Positions 22,301 through 36,446 of a DNA stretch of 64,000 nucleotides are shown here, piece by piece. The notes under the pieces were generated by a model. That model saw nothing but the letters and a program-made list of their open reading frames with translations. It was not told where the DNA came from and searched no databases. The stretch's first letter is position 1. Every line of letters starts with the position of its first letter. The position numbers were made by a program, and so were the translations under genes. Source of the DNA: Branchiostoma floridae (lineage: Eukaryota > Chordata > Leptocardii > Amphioxiformes > Branchiostomatidae); contig NW_023365733.1 in NCBI RefSeq assembly GCF_000003815.2, positions 93,449-157,448 on the forward strand. The letters are read 5' to 3'.

Positions 22301-25300
22301 TGTCTAATTTGTCATTACTCAGCCTAAGTCTATGGTTTTTTACTTAATGTATATTACGTCATGGGAAATGATCTCCGTTCAAGTAAAACCTAGTACATTA
22401 ACGTGTGAACAAAAGTACGATGATTACACGACGTGTAAAGTTCAGGAAAGCCTGAGTTTAGCTCCTCCGACGCCTCACACCCATTTTTCAAGATGTGTTA
22501 CGCCGAACGGCGGTTATACCAGCTATATAGATACAGATACAGATACAGAACATCATGGTCACTGAAATCGTCTCCTGCTGTGGATGACTTAAATAGAAGG
22601 CTCAGGTCCTGCAACACTCTTTTACAAAGTTTGTTCTCGATTCAGCACTCAAAGGAGATGAGCACAGCACTACAGCAGCTCAAGAAAAAGACGCGTCTCA
22701 ACTTGAACATATCGAATTCAAGGCATGACTAAGTTCGCAGACAGGAGACCTTTGAGTTTTCACAGTTCAATGAAGACTCTCGGACTGTATAGGAGTGTCC
22801 CCTAGTGATGTTTTCTTTGATTTATTTTTATTTTAGCACATACAACAATTAAAAGCAAATGATAAATAGAATGAAAAGTAAACATGCAGGGGGGAACAGA
22901 AGCCTGTGCAGCTTTTCATGGCTCTCCCTCAAAACTAGGTTTTAATGAAACGCAATGCACACAATCTAATTAACAATGAAACACCATCATCATCCGGGCG
23001 TGCTGGTTGCACGAATGGACATAACATCTCTATCCTCCATAGCCTTGTGCAGTTCTTCAGCCGAGGAGCCAGTATCTTCACAGATACAACATGATAAAAC
23101 AGATATAACATAAAAAACACAATATACATAAATCAGGGCCAAATGAAAAAAAAAAAAACTTTGTTTATCATTTATTTAACCAGTGTGAAAGCATATGAAA
23201 ATACACCAAGAAAATTATAACGCTGCAAATAATGAAAACTAAACTATCAAATACAGGTGAATGTCTGGCATTGTGAACCGACAACTTCGCGTACCAACAA
23301 AAACACACGGTAGCCGTAATTATTACCCATGTAGCGTGTCGTGCTATAAAATATACAATCAGTCTCTACAAACAGCAACCGTACAGTATCAAATAACTGA
23401 AGTACGAAAAAACAATTACTCTATCTTATCCGTGTACATTTAACCTTACACACGCCCGGTCGCATGACCGGTCATGAGTACATACCATCTAGCATTTGGA
23501 CTGTTTATCTTTACCGCGGAATTATTGATTGAAAACGCAACATGGCCAATACTCAAGAGAAGTAATAGATCTGTTGATAATCACGAGTGCTTTGTTTTTC
23601 ACAGGTAAATGTTTTCGTCGACGAGCCTAATGGTATTGTATATGATATCATGTTTGCAGTCTGCAAGTATTTTAATTTAAGAATTGTACACAGTAGACGT
23701 ACAGGAATGTGTCCACGAGAATACAAGTTCGCTCATCATCATATTGTTATTAGTAGGGATGTCCCAAGGTCTGCATGAGCATATTCGTGTTTACTTTGTA
23801 TGGAGTTTCTGCAATTGTACAGATGTAGACATTTGTACTGACACACACTCCAGTACAATTTATAGAAATATTTTCAACCGTTCCAATTCCGTATATATGC
23901 ACGATGCAAGAAAGTGAGAGAGAGAGAGAGAGAGAGAGTGTGTGTGTATGTGTGTTTGTTTGTTTGTTTGTTTGTTTGTGTGTGTGTTTTTCTGTCTTTC
24001 TGTATATTTTATCAGCACATAACATTTGGATGAATTTTGGTAATATTTGGTATATAGGTAAGCTTAGTTTGGGGAAGGCAAATTTCAGAATAGCATATGC
24101 GGCTCCTGGCGGCGGTTCTTGGTACCTCAAGACGTCAGCAGATAGTAACCTTGTCTACGCAGGTAGCATAAACAGACGTGTACTGACGTGAAGCTATGCA
24201 AAATGTCCATTATTTGTTAAAGGGCAACGTTGGGGAAGAAAACTCTAAATAATTCTTAACTAGAGAAATAAACTTATTTTAACTACCTTTTCAGGTGTAA
24301 AAACACTGGTTCGGTATTTCAATTTATCAACTGTCCGAACTTTCTGAGGAAAACAGATGGTAACGAAAGGACAGGGTAGCGTAAATTCACAATCAATGTA
24401 ATGATGAATTCAGTTTTGATAATCAGCTCTTAGTGTATAAACTATATATGCAATTACTTATCTTATCGTTCTTTTTTAATTACATGTGTATGCAAGGGTA
24501 ATGACCTGCCTACTTAATACTACTTAAAATTACAAAGGGTAAAAGTCAGGAGATTATTATTCATAAAACGAAAGTAGATACCTAGATGGTTACGCGCATT
24601 TATTCATAGGTAGGGTGACCGGCCATGTGCACATGCCATCTGGTTTGGTTTATTCGGATCTCAATTAGTCACTATTCCTCCTGGAGTCCGGGTGAATGAT
24701 GCAATATCCATGTAACTGATACGAGGTGGAGTAAATCACCAAGTCCCGATAGTAGAATTTGTACCATCGCACACCAAGGCATGCCCCTGCCCTTTTCCGA
24801 AAAGCGTGGGTTCTTTAACGTGCTTGGGTTGTGACTCTCCCCAAACACATTTAACGTCCTATCCGAGGGACGGCCCTAGCCGAAGCTAGGTGCTCATTTC
24901 ACCACGGCAAGCCGTGTAAAGTGCCTTTCTCAAGGGCACAAGATCGGTGACATAGCAGGATTCGAACTCGAGACCTCTCGGTCCCGATAGTGCCAAACAC
25001 GCGATCTCACATGGTACACGGAGTTCAAATCTTTACTGCCAAATAATTGATTGAATGGAATTGCAACCATGCTGATAACCAAGCGACGTAATAGATCTGT
25101 TTATAATCATAAATGCTCTGTTTGTATGGCACTTTTGTTCTCGGCAATGCCACAGAGGCGAGGCGAGCCTAATAGTATATTATGTGTGCAGTTTGCATAT
25201 TCAAACCTGTGCAGGAAAGAGTCCACGCGTACGAAAACTTTAGTCCGCAAGAATGTCTTCACAGGAATGTGTATCCACAGGCACACTAGAATACTCCAAG

Positions 25301-28300
25301 GGTTTGATGGAATGTGACTGCTGGATTATGTCCTCTTTTATTTGTACAGTTTCTGCAAATACACATATCTACACATTTCTACTAACACATAGCCCAGTAC
25401 AATTCATAGGAATATTTCAAACCGTCGTAAGTATCCCGCCATTTACATTCCGATTCTGTATGAGCACTGTGTAGAGAATTTAAAGATAGCTTTCTGAGTC
25501 TTGACTTTTAGATTGCAGATATGGAAGTCAAGGAAACTCAATATTTCAAAAGGATAACTGGAGATATCAGGGATTTCTGTGCTTTACAAATAGCTTAAAC
25601 TGATGTGTACAGTACAAATAAAACTTATGCAAATTGCAGATTATGAAATTTTGTATAGTGTATGCAGAATTTGTAAAAACCTCAACGATTTTGTAAAACC
25701 CAATGTTTTCAATATAGGACGTCACCACATGAGGCCATATGTTTCCGTTTCATGATTGGGCTATTTATACATGTGACATGTGTTACTGATAAAGTGAAGT
25801 ACGTTGATAAATATGCAAATGAAGACCATTTTTGACTAATTGAAGAGAAAATGCTATGATTCAATCTGGTAAATGACGGAAGGTTCGTCCTGTCCAATTT
25901 GAAACCTACTTGAAGGTGAATAACGTTGAATGTAAGTTATGCAAATGAGGACCTAATGTGTGTTATTGGATAATCTATTTCCAACGGATTTTATACGGAG
26001 ATAATTTTACAATGTGTGGAGGATGGATAGACAGTAAGTCCCTTTTAAATTTTGTGTCTGTATCTGTATGTATAGAGCCGGTATAACCGCCCTTAGGCGT
26101 AACACACCATCTAATGTTTGTAGACATAGGGAAAATACATGGTCTGTTACGTTTGCTTGTCTTGCAGAAAGTGGCACTATACAAGCCTGCAACGATGTTC
26201 CTACTACACGGCAATATCGCTGTCCTTGATATGGAAACCCAGAAGAATGTCTTGTGGTTCTGTAAAGATGCCACCGAATACCTTGTAATTGGTGACGGTA
26301 AGTAACTTGAAGACCATAATTGAAATAAAAAGGCAACAATAAACATAGCTACTTGCAGCCATGCAGAACGTATAAGGTTTAGGCTTGCACTCTTAATTAT
26401 AATCTACTATGCGAAGATAACAGTTAAGACGCGATGGTTTGGCTGCACATAAAAATAAATATCATATTTAACTAAAAAGCAAGAATCAATCTTAATAAAT
26501 GGGAAGTTAAGAACCGATGCGGCAAAGCTTGCTTTAGAAAGAAAAAAATATTCAACGACTGAGGCCAGCAGTAAGAGTGTTCTGGTTAGGGGTGGGTACC
26601 GGTACAGAAACTTCAGGTCCGGTTCAGGTTCAGAGGATCAGATCCAGGTCCAGACCTGAACCAGGACCTGATTCAGTCTGAATCATACCAATGGTCCATT
26701 TCACTACAAAGAAATCTGTTTGGTGGAGTATTAGACTTTCACTGGCGTTTTAATATCATACAACGCTAACTGCACCTGTATGATTGACTGTAAAACTTGG
26801 TAAAAATGACTGTAAACTATAATCTGCTTCGCTCTTGTTATTTTCTTCCACCTGCAAGCGCCAAAACGTGTGAATGCCTGATCAAATAATCTTTTAATTT
26901 TCTAAAAGGTCCAACATCCGGTCCACCTACTTTTTCAGTTTTTTCCGGACCGGTCCAATAAGAAAAACCGGTTTTGTACCGGTACACTGTACCGATACCC
27001 AGCCCTAGTTCTGGTCTAATATCCTTGCATTGAGCATCAAATGATTTCCCGAAAACAAGGAAATGTTATTACTTCGAGGAAATTAGACAATCTCTAGACA
27101 CCACTTACTGTACGATTAAGTTTCGACCCTAAATTGATTGTTGCAGTTCGTTGATGCGCTTTGAAAGTGTTTGAGAATCCTGTCGTGCAATGCACTTCTA
27201 GGCCTTTTCAAGCAGGACATCGAATGCATATATTTTGAAATGTGGAACATATAAGACGTAGTTTTATTTTAATATGTAATATTTGCTTTTTGCTTTCAAA
27301 GAAATACAGAGAGTTACCCCTCAAGTTGCTGCTGGGCTGATTTCTGCCGCTCTTTCTGTGTTTTGCTTCATCCTCTGTAAACCCCCTCCACCAGGTTTGT
27401 ACATAATTAAGCCAGTTTTTTAAATGTCTCAGCTACTTATTTTTATGTCACTTCAGACAGCTAGATTACCACTTAAGCTTTTACAAGTTGATTTTCAAGG
27501 ATGCATATACATGTAAACAGACGTACACAGTTTGCTTATTTGTCGTGTCACCTCGTCAGATACGTTGTGTATCTGACGTTATGATATGCAAAATAACAAT
27601 TAATATTATTCAAGCAATTGGATATGATTTTGGAAACGGTAATCAAGCATTTTAGATAACATACGTTATTTTTTTGGCATCTATAACGCTTCCAAAAGCA
27701 TATCCACGTGCTTAAGTAATTGCCATTTGGCGTATCTTGTGCAATTGATTGGATGTCTAACCTTTATCGAGATACACCACATAAATACGTACATTAAGCA
27801 CGTAGCTATCGACGCTATCGTCCCTGCTTGAAATATCCTTGTGAAAAATGATTTCAATATTTGGTCGAATCCAGGTCTATATGTGTCCCTAAATATATAT
27901 AAGGGCCATGTTGAAAAAAAATGAAATAGATACAAGTACGTATTAGCATAGTAATAGTGTTTTGTACAGTAATTGTGTTCTTGTTACATACCATTTTAAT
28001 GTTGGCTTAGAATCTATTATATCAGTAATACAAAAGCAAGCAAGCTGTGATAAGAATTTTACCTCTATTAATTTGTTCATTTAGATAAGTCTGAAATTAA
28101 CACAAAATAAGTAATCATAATTCTACCCAGCACCCTCTTACCCCTGTCATACACTTGCAGATAGAACAGTCCCCAAGATTGAATGTCCCAACGACATACA
28201 CGTACCGGTGCGACCACTGGAGACGACAGCTTCGGTATCCTGGATCGAACCAATAGCATGGGATGACAGAGATCCCTATGTATCGTGCGTACAATAACAC

Positions 28301-31300
28301 AATTAGTGTTAATTTAGTCATCTTTACATGAGACGTTTTTCTTTCACTGTAGACCTTATGAGCCATACTATATGAGGCTTTCTTCCTTCAGCTAGTCCCC
28401 AATATCATGAATATCCATCAAAGTCTGCCTAATTCGAATGCACTCGTGCGCGCGTACTCATGTACACACGCATATACACACACAGAGGCATGCACATAAT
28501 CCCTTTTACATGCACATACACATAAACACGCACACACATATAACTATGTACTATATGGATATAGATGTGTATATGTGTGTAAGTATATCTCTATCTCTTG
28601 AATAAGAAAATAGTTAAATATAAAAATAAACAGTACAGAAGTACACTTACACTAGTTATGACAAAGTAGATGATAGGAAGAGAAATATACAAATGATAGA
28701 TATAAAACTTTATTTCTCTAAATCACATAAATTCACCTGATGTATGCCCATACTGGCTTGATTTTAAAACTTTACCTCATTACTGTACTCGTTAATAGTA
28801 TTTCGATAAAGTACCAGGAAGCAATCGACCATTTTTTTTAATTATCGACCCTAGTACGGTAGGATTCCAGTATAATTGTATAAATATAAATTCATTCACT
28901 GCTACTTAAATCCAAATGAGGTAAAATAAAAGAAAGAAGAAATTGAACAAAAAAATAGATATTTATGAATATAGGACAAGAAGGGACCCGGAGTGGTTAA
29001 AACCAGGTGTGATACTTCAAAGTGGTGTGCACAAAGTCACCTATTCTGCAGTCGACGCCTCCGGTAACTCCATCTCCTGCTCATTTTTCATCATTGTTGA
29101 CGGTAAGTAAAATTATTCAAGAACATATACGTACAGGGTTTTAAATCTTAAAATGGATCATATGAATGAATAGGCACACGGAGGCCATAGAAATTGCAAA
29201 CAATAAGGAGCCTCACGCAAGGTTTCAAGTCATTTGGGTTCCACTTCGATACAATGATGCAGCCAAGGAGACCTACATGTTGTGGGCTGAGAATATGTAA
29301 GAGAACTCCTACAATCTTTAAATCTTAAAAAAGTCATTATGCAAGTTAAGATGTAAAAAAGTATTCAGGCTTAAAATATACATTTATAGATACTTTTATA
29401 GCTATTTACATACCAAATAAATTTGTTTTTGATGTCTATAGATAATATGTCAAAATGTCCACTCAAACCCAAATCATTGTTGATTTCTGATATATGACTT
29501 TGCTATCTTACAGTCACAAGATGCCCGCATCCGTCACTCATAATTCCTCAGGTAGAAGAAGGGATTATGCTGGTCAGATTCTATCCAGACTCAACCGATT
29601 TACTTCTTGGAACGACTTTTGTAGCAACATGCAAACATGGATACACCTTAAGCGACGGTTCCTCGCAAATTTCGAGGACCTGTGGGAGTTCTGGAGCGTG
29701 GGATGGTACAGAAGTCATGTGCAGAGGTAAATGTATTTTATTTTGTACCTAGGTACCCGCTTCCGGTCTCACTAAATACCGAAAACAACCGAAAACAACC
29801 GAAAACAACTTGACCTTTACCGAAAACAACCGAAAACAACTTGAAAAATACCGAAAACAACTTGACATCTACCGAAAACAACTCGGAAAATACCGAAAAC
29901 AACTCGAAATCTCCTAAAACACGCATGAACAACCGATAAGAACTCCTAAACAGACTGAAAATAACTCTTAAACAACTACTTATTTTCATTTTATTTTCAT
30001 CTACTCGTAACTATCCCTTGAATTATTTTCTCCTAGGCCGACGGCGAGAATGGGGTGATTCTGAATGAAGGATTCTTCCAGAAAAGGGGATTTAGACTGT
30101 GGAAACACCTTTATATCCCACACTGTTTTATGATGTAGAACAAAATTCTTATTTTGATCATTTAGTTTAATCCAGAATAAGGGGCCGCTGTGGTAAGACA
30201 CGTTTGCGGTTTGTCCATTAAAACCGATTTGTTGTGATAGCGGAATGCGTTAAAATTGAGCAAGAAATGTACTAGATTGTTTTGGTTGCTAGAAAAAAAA
30301 TGTAATACACATTTAGGTAAATGCGCAGTAGGCAGATTCAACAGTAATTAATAAGCAAACCTATTTTCGAAGCAGTTTTGTCGGGGGATAGTAGTGACTG
30401 CGATTTCTTGTTGGGGCCACTACTACACCCCCGCTCCACCGTAACCTCTGCTTGGAGTTACACAGTAGATGCCAAGTAGTATAGATATCCATTGCTGAGT
30501 TTGCGAGTTAACCAAGCAGTCCCCGCTTATAACATACAGGATCCATTAATCTGAATTCGAACATTAATATATTCAAAAGGGCAAAGGAGATCGTTGACTC
30601 TATTATTGCTAATATTGTATTAATAACATGGGTCGTCCTAGCCTACCCCCTGTCCAAAATAAAATGAAAATTATTAAATAATAACCCATTGAAATGATTT
30701 TCTGTTGTTCATGGTTGTGTTTAGTTGTTTTCGGTTGTTTTCGGTTGTTAAAAGTTGTTTTCGGTTGTTTTCGGTTGTTTTCGGTAGTTAAAAGTTGTTT
30801 TCGGTTGTTTTCGGTAATTAAAAGTTGTTTTCGGTTGTTTTCGGTAATTAGTGAAAGTTGTTTTCGGTTGTTTTCGGTAATTAGTGAAAGTTGTTTTCGG
30901 TTGTTTTCGGTTGTTTTCAGTTGTTTTCGGTTGTTTTCGGTTGTTTTCGGTATTTAGTGAGACCCCCTGCTTCTTCCAAAGCAGAGAAAGCATGTACCAT
31001 TTTTTTTACAAGTCTTTGGTATGACTTGTCCGGCCGATATGACTGATTAGCACTCAGCATTTAGGAAAGAGTATGGGAGTTAAACACACATCACTAACAG
31101 CGGACCAGCCCCCTGCTGTAGTGACTTGTAGCACAAATGCGTGGCTTAAAGGTCTTACAGAAATGGAGAATGGCTCCACCACTACCTATCTGCACAGATG
31201 TACGGGCAACTTTAAATTTAACTTACCTGCTTTTTAATTTAGAACTTCCAGTTTAAAGTTGATACGCGAAGCTCAGATTTACAAACCCTTTGTCAAATCA

Positions 31301-34300
31301 AGCACGCTGTTCATAACTCGCAGTTTTTAGCACTAAACCTCGCATTGCTATGCGGAGTTCCAAGACACCAAATAACATATTCAAATTAAGCAAATGTGTA
31401 AATTTCATTCATTCATAGGATGATAATCTATTTCCATGTAGGGGTGCAGTGTGATCCATTAAGGTTGCCATACAGAGGAAATGTGTCTTGTACCGATGGC
31501 AGCAACTTTCTCAGTGTGTGTACCTACAGCTGTGACGAAGGATTTGGCATATCCAGTGGCACGAACATAGTAAGAGTGTGCACGGCGGCAGCAGAGTGGA
31601 CAGGCATAGAGCCACGATGCACAGGCAAGTAAAACATACCATTTACATTTTTTTCATAATGCCGTTTTTTTCTTTGGATAGTTTGTAAAATGTCTAGGAT
31701 TTGACAAATGTCTACCTATCATGAGACCAAATATTCTTTACAAAGTTGTCAAACTTTGTCTTTTTAGCAGCTGACGGTTACTATTCATTCAATTTCAGAC
31801 ACGATCAAACCAGAAATCGTCGACTGCCCGGGGCCTCTCATCATCTATTATCTAGATATGAATGAGCAGGATGTGACTGTGGTTTGGGTAGAACCAACAG
31901 TAGTGGATAATGTAGACTATAGTTTGACTGCAAGCCTTTCAGAGGGGCATCCGCCAGGGTCATCATTCGCTGTGGGAACCCACAAGATTGTCTACACGGC
32001 AACTGACACGTCAGGAAATGTGGCAACTCCTTGTGAATTCACAGTGTCTGTCCGAGGTACGACGTACATGTAATAGTTACTAGTAGGTCTTAATGCTTTT
32101 AGGTCTTAATGACCATTGATCGGTCGTTTTCGACATTCCTAAGATAATAAGACTGGGGTTTTAGGCATTTTCCTCTGCTTGATTTCTAGGTGGAAGTGAT
32201 TTCTTTGGCACTTCGTTAGGGTTCTCGTGCAGTGAATGTCTCTGCTTCTATTCCACTCAGGGACAAAGTAAGGCTGGTACAAGACATTCGATATGATGTA
32301 GGATTGTAGGATTTGCTGACCATAGGATCATTTAGGTAAAAACGCGTATATGTATGAAAACATTTGTGTCACTTCATACAACAACGATTTTATTTTCAGA
32401 AATCACCTGTCCTGTTGTGTATAAGAAGCCGTATCAAATTGTGACGTGTCCGAGTGGGAACTCATACGGTTCACGTTGTGAGTTCTCGTGTGAGGATGGT
32501 TCCCGGCTCATCGGTACGAACTTTACGTACTGTGGCAGGAGAGGCGACCCTCCAGTTGGCTATTGGGACTGGGACCGGTTGGCAGGGCAGCCTTTAGGTG
32601 ACGATGACGTCCTAGGTCCACCTAGATGCCAAGGTAAGCTCAAATTATAATTGTTCTACTTACTTTGTTTTGTATTTTATAGTGGGAGAATAAAGTAGTA
32701 GAATAGATCCTCGTTAGGTATAATCCTATTGATGATAATATATGTACTGTCTTTATCTCTATCAGTCTCTGTAAAAGCATTTTTACCTTCGCCGAGATGG
32801 TTATATTTTCGGTTAAGGCCTCATGTTGTGTCCCTATATGTAGGTCAACAGCATATAACTCGAAAAGCTGTGTATGGATTTTAATGATATTTGGTATTTA
32901 AGTAGCGGTTGCGGAAAGGAAGGTCGTGTTCGAAAATGGTTGCGTAGCCTTTTTCCGTCAGGACGGTATCGGGCCGAACGTGTGCGTCCGCTTTCTCGTA
33001 AACAGTATAACTCAAGAACCCTTGAATGGATCCTGATAATATTTGGCAGGTAGGTAGGGGTCAGGAAAACGAAGGTCAAATTCGATAATGGGTCCCTCAG
33101 CGACTCCCTAAGGTAATGCAGCAAAACTTTTAATTTTGACATTTCGTGTTCTAGATATGCTGTGGTCATGATTAAGTGGTAGATAGCCCTTGGGGTAGAG
33201 AGTAAGTGCTGTGAGTTTGGACCCCCTAGCGGCATTTTTAGAACTGCAGGCACCAATTTCCGTTCAAACCTTGGACGAGAATAACTCGAGAACATGTTGA
33301 CGGATCATCATGAGTGATGACTTACATAATGTAATACTAATCATGCAAATCAAAAGCTAATTTGCATAATTAATCAGGAAAGTTCATAAATCCATGCCAA
33401 CAGCAAATAACTCAAGAAGCTGTATGTGGATTTTCATGAAATTTGGTATTAAAGTAGCGGTTGTGGAAAGGAAGGTCGTGTTCGAAAATGGTCGCGTGGC
33501 ATTTTTCGCCAGGACGGTAGCGGGCCGAGTGTGTGCGTCCGTTTGTTTGAGGAATGCATAACTCGAGAAGCCTTGAACGGATCCTGATAATATTTGGTAG
33601 GTGGGTATGGGTAAGGAAAACGAAGGTCGAGGTCGATAATGGGCCCCCTAGCGGCTTTTTCAGGTACTGCAGCAAAACTTCACCTTTTGACATCTCGTGT
33701 TCTGAATATGCTGTGGTCGTAATTTTTTATAGGTACCTAGCCTAAGTGATGACGTACATAGAGTAATACTTATTATGCAAATCAACAGCTAATTTGCATA
33801 ATTGATGAGGAAAGTTCATAAATCCACTGAATTCCATGATAGGGCTTTCAAAATTGTCACATGTAGCAGAAATGTAAGAGAAATGTCCAAAACATATTAA
33901 TTATGCAAATGTTGACCTGATTTACATAATTAATGAGAAACATGAACATGTTGATGGATCATCATGATTTTTGGTAAATAGATAGCCTAAGTGAAGACTT
34001 ACATAGTGGGATACTTATTATACAAATTAACAGAAAATTTACATAATTAATGAGGAAAGTTTATGAAAGTGTACATAATTTCATTGTCACCTCTGCCAAG
34101 AAGTTAATGTTTTTGTGTTTTTGTGTTTGTGGGGAACACACGTTCATGCAGTCGTTTGCTATTGGGGTAGGTCCTCTTTAGTGATACTAGTACATGAATA
34201 AGACCATAAAGTCTTGAATAAAGGCATGAATATTTGGCGAAGGGATGTGTTCGTGGAACTCTAGTTGTCCATAGTTTCAAGAGTTAACGTTGTGTAAGTG

Positions 34301-36314
34301 TATTATTGTATTGCTCTTTAGGGTCCAACGCACGGTGTCAATATGAAGCTTTAAGTGATTATGATAACAATGACACCTAACTGCAACATTCTGATCACAT
34401 TTAACTATCTTTCAACAGCAAAGGCGTTTGCACACAATATAAACGCTACTACAATAAATCAAGATCTTCCCTCTTAAAATTACAGATATAGATGTTTCAA
34501 ACCAACTGCCGTGTCCGCCAGTCATTGGTATTGCAGTTTGAGGTTTTAACACTAATGTAAGTGTCAGGTTAGAATGCAGCAAATAATTAAAGAATTTGCT
34601 GCCTAAGTACTTCGTAACACATCTGCTCTATTACAATTAACGACATGGCTCTTTTTTCCAGGCCATCCCTGTCGAGATCTGAGGGTCCCACAGAATGGAG
34701 CCCTGGCCTGCGATGCTTGGCTTAAAGGGAAATTCTGCTCGATTCTGTGCAATGACCGATACGATATTCCTCCAGGGTTGCGTATAAGAAACTCTTTATG
34801 GGTTTGTGGAGATTCGGGAAACTGGGACTACCCTGATCCACCACACTGCTCTGGTAACACTTACCAAAATTATCTTTCCTTGACAGTTTTACATTCTTTT
34901 ACTGCATTGTTGGGGCAGGTTATCATTATGACCTGCTTTTCTTTAAACGCATACCAATACTCTACAGTACACTACAACAACAAGTACTTTTAAATGTCCC
35001 ATCCCTTCTTCCAGTATGTTGTTTCCAATGTAACTAATGCTCAAAACATTTAATTTCAAGAGTTAAATATGTATTTACCTTTATACAAAACACTGTACAC
35101 ATATCGTTCGTTTAGTTTTATCCCTAACCTCAACTGAATGTAACGGAAACTATGTTTTCTTTTTTCGTGTAAAACGTTTTTCCTCTTTCGCTTCTTTCTG
35201 TCAAGATCTAAAGTTGTTTCGTTCCCATTTTGTTGTTTTCAGCAAGAAGACGTCCGAATTCCATCAGGCTCCCCTCTGAACTTCAGTACTTTGTTGGAGA
35301 CTGTCTAAACCCTGATGCACAGGAGCAAATCATGCAGAACTTTGTCCAGATATTTCAACATTCGGGCTTTGGTTATACTTGTGCCCATCTAAGCTGCACA
35401 GTAGATAATGTTAACGTTATCTGCGACGAAAACACTCGACGAAACAGTGACGATAAACCAAGTAATTCATCTGAAACATTTGTACTAACGATTCAATTTG
35501 ACTTTGCCCTACCGATTTCCGATGACATGTCTGTATATGACAGTCAAGAGGTGTTGTATTCGTTAGCAGAAGAAACAAACAAGCAGGTCTCATCTGGGAA
35601 TTTGACATTGAGGAATATCACAGGATCAGAGCTGGAGTCGAATAAGGAGTCCTTCACACGTGGGTTAAGTACGGTGCAATGCCCAGATGGCACAGAGGCT
35701 CGTTACCACACACTTTCATGCGGTAAATACCCTCCTTATCATAGAAATTCTAAAAGCAAATGTATTAGATCTTACGCGTAGCCATGCTGCTGTCTATGGC
35801 ATTAATTCTATATTATCATATAGCCAGGCGCCCCGGATCAATAAGAAGGCCCCGTTTCACGTTGGTAATTATGACGCCGTAATACATAGATTCCCGCCAG
35901 CCCTTCATGTATCACCCTTCTGATTGGTCGATTTGCATCGACACCAACACCAGTGTAATAACCAGTGTTCGCTTCGCTCACTCGGTGGTTTTATTCGGTG
36001 GTATAGCAAAGGACCAGGCGTTATGACACCATACACACCTCGTGGCGGGTCATTAACCCTTAAGTATAGCGATATTCATCTGAATGCTTACCATCCTCTC
36101 TCTGCAGTTGGATGTTCTGTCGGGACTTTCTACAACAGCTCATCCGAAAAATGCCAGAAATGTCCCGTGGGCACCTTTCAAGACGAAGACTCCCACTTCC
36201 GATGCAAAAGATGCCCCTACGGATACTCCACTGTGAGCGAAGGAGCAACCAATAGCACTGATTGTAAACGTGAGTTTCCCGCCGTTTGTGTATGTGCGTT
36301 TGTGTGCGTGTGTT

Positions 36315-36347
<33 letters not shown>

Positions 36348-36407
36348 ATTTGTGTGTGTTTCTGTATGTCTGTATGTGTGTGTATGTTTGTGTGTCTGTA
36401 TGTGTGT

Positions 36408-36446
<39 letters not shown>

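Noticed and set aside
23587-23917. Open frames with a consensus-like acceptor CACAG at 23604
   Set aside because: The region is a dispersed repeat with a diverged copy at 25020-25440 that does not keep the frame.
24061-24161. Possible exon with [15 protein letters not shown] between an AG and a GT, faintly like a bulb-type lectin
   Set aside because: Its phases (1 or 2 in, 1 out) do not fit between gene 2 exons 1 and 2, which meet in phase 0, and its acceptor is poor.
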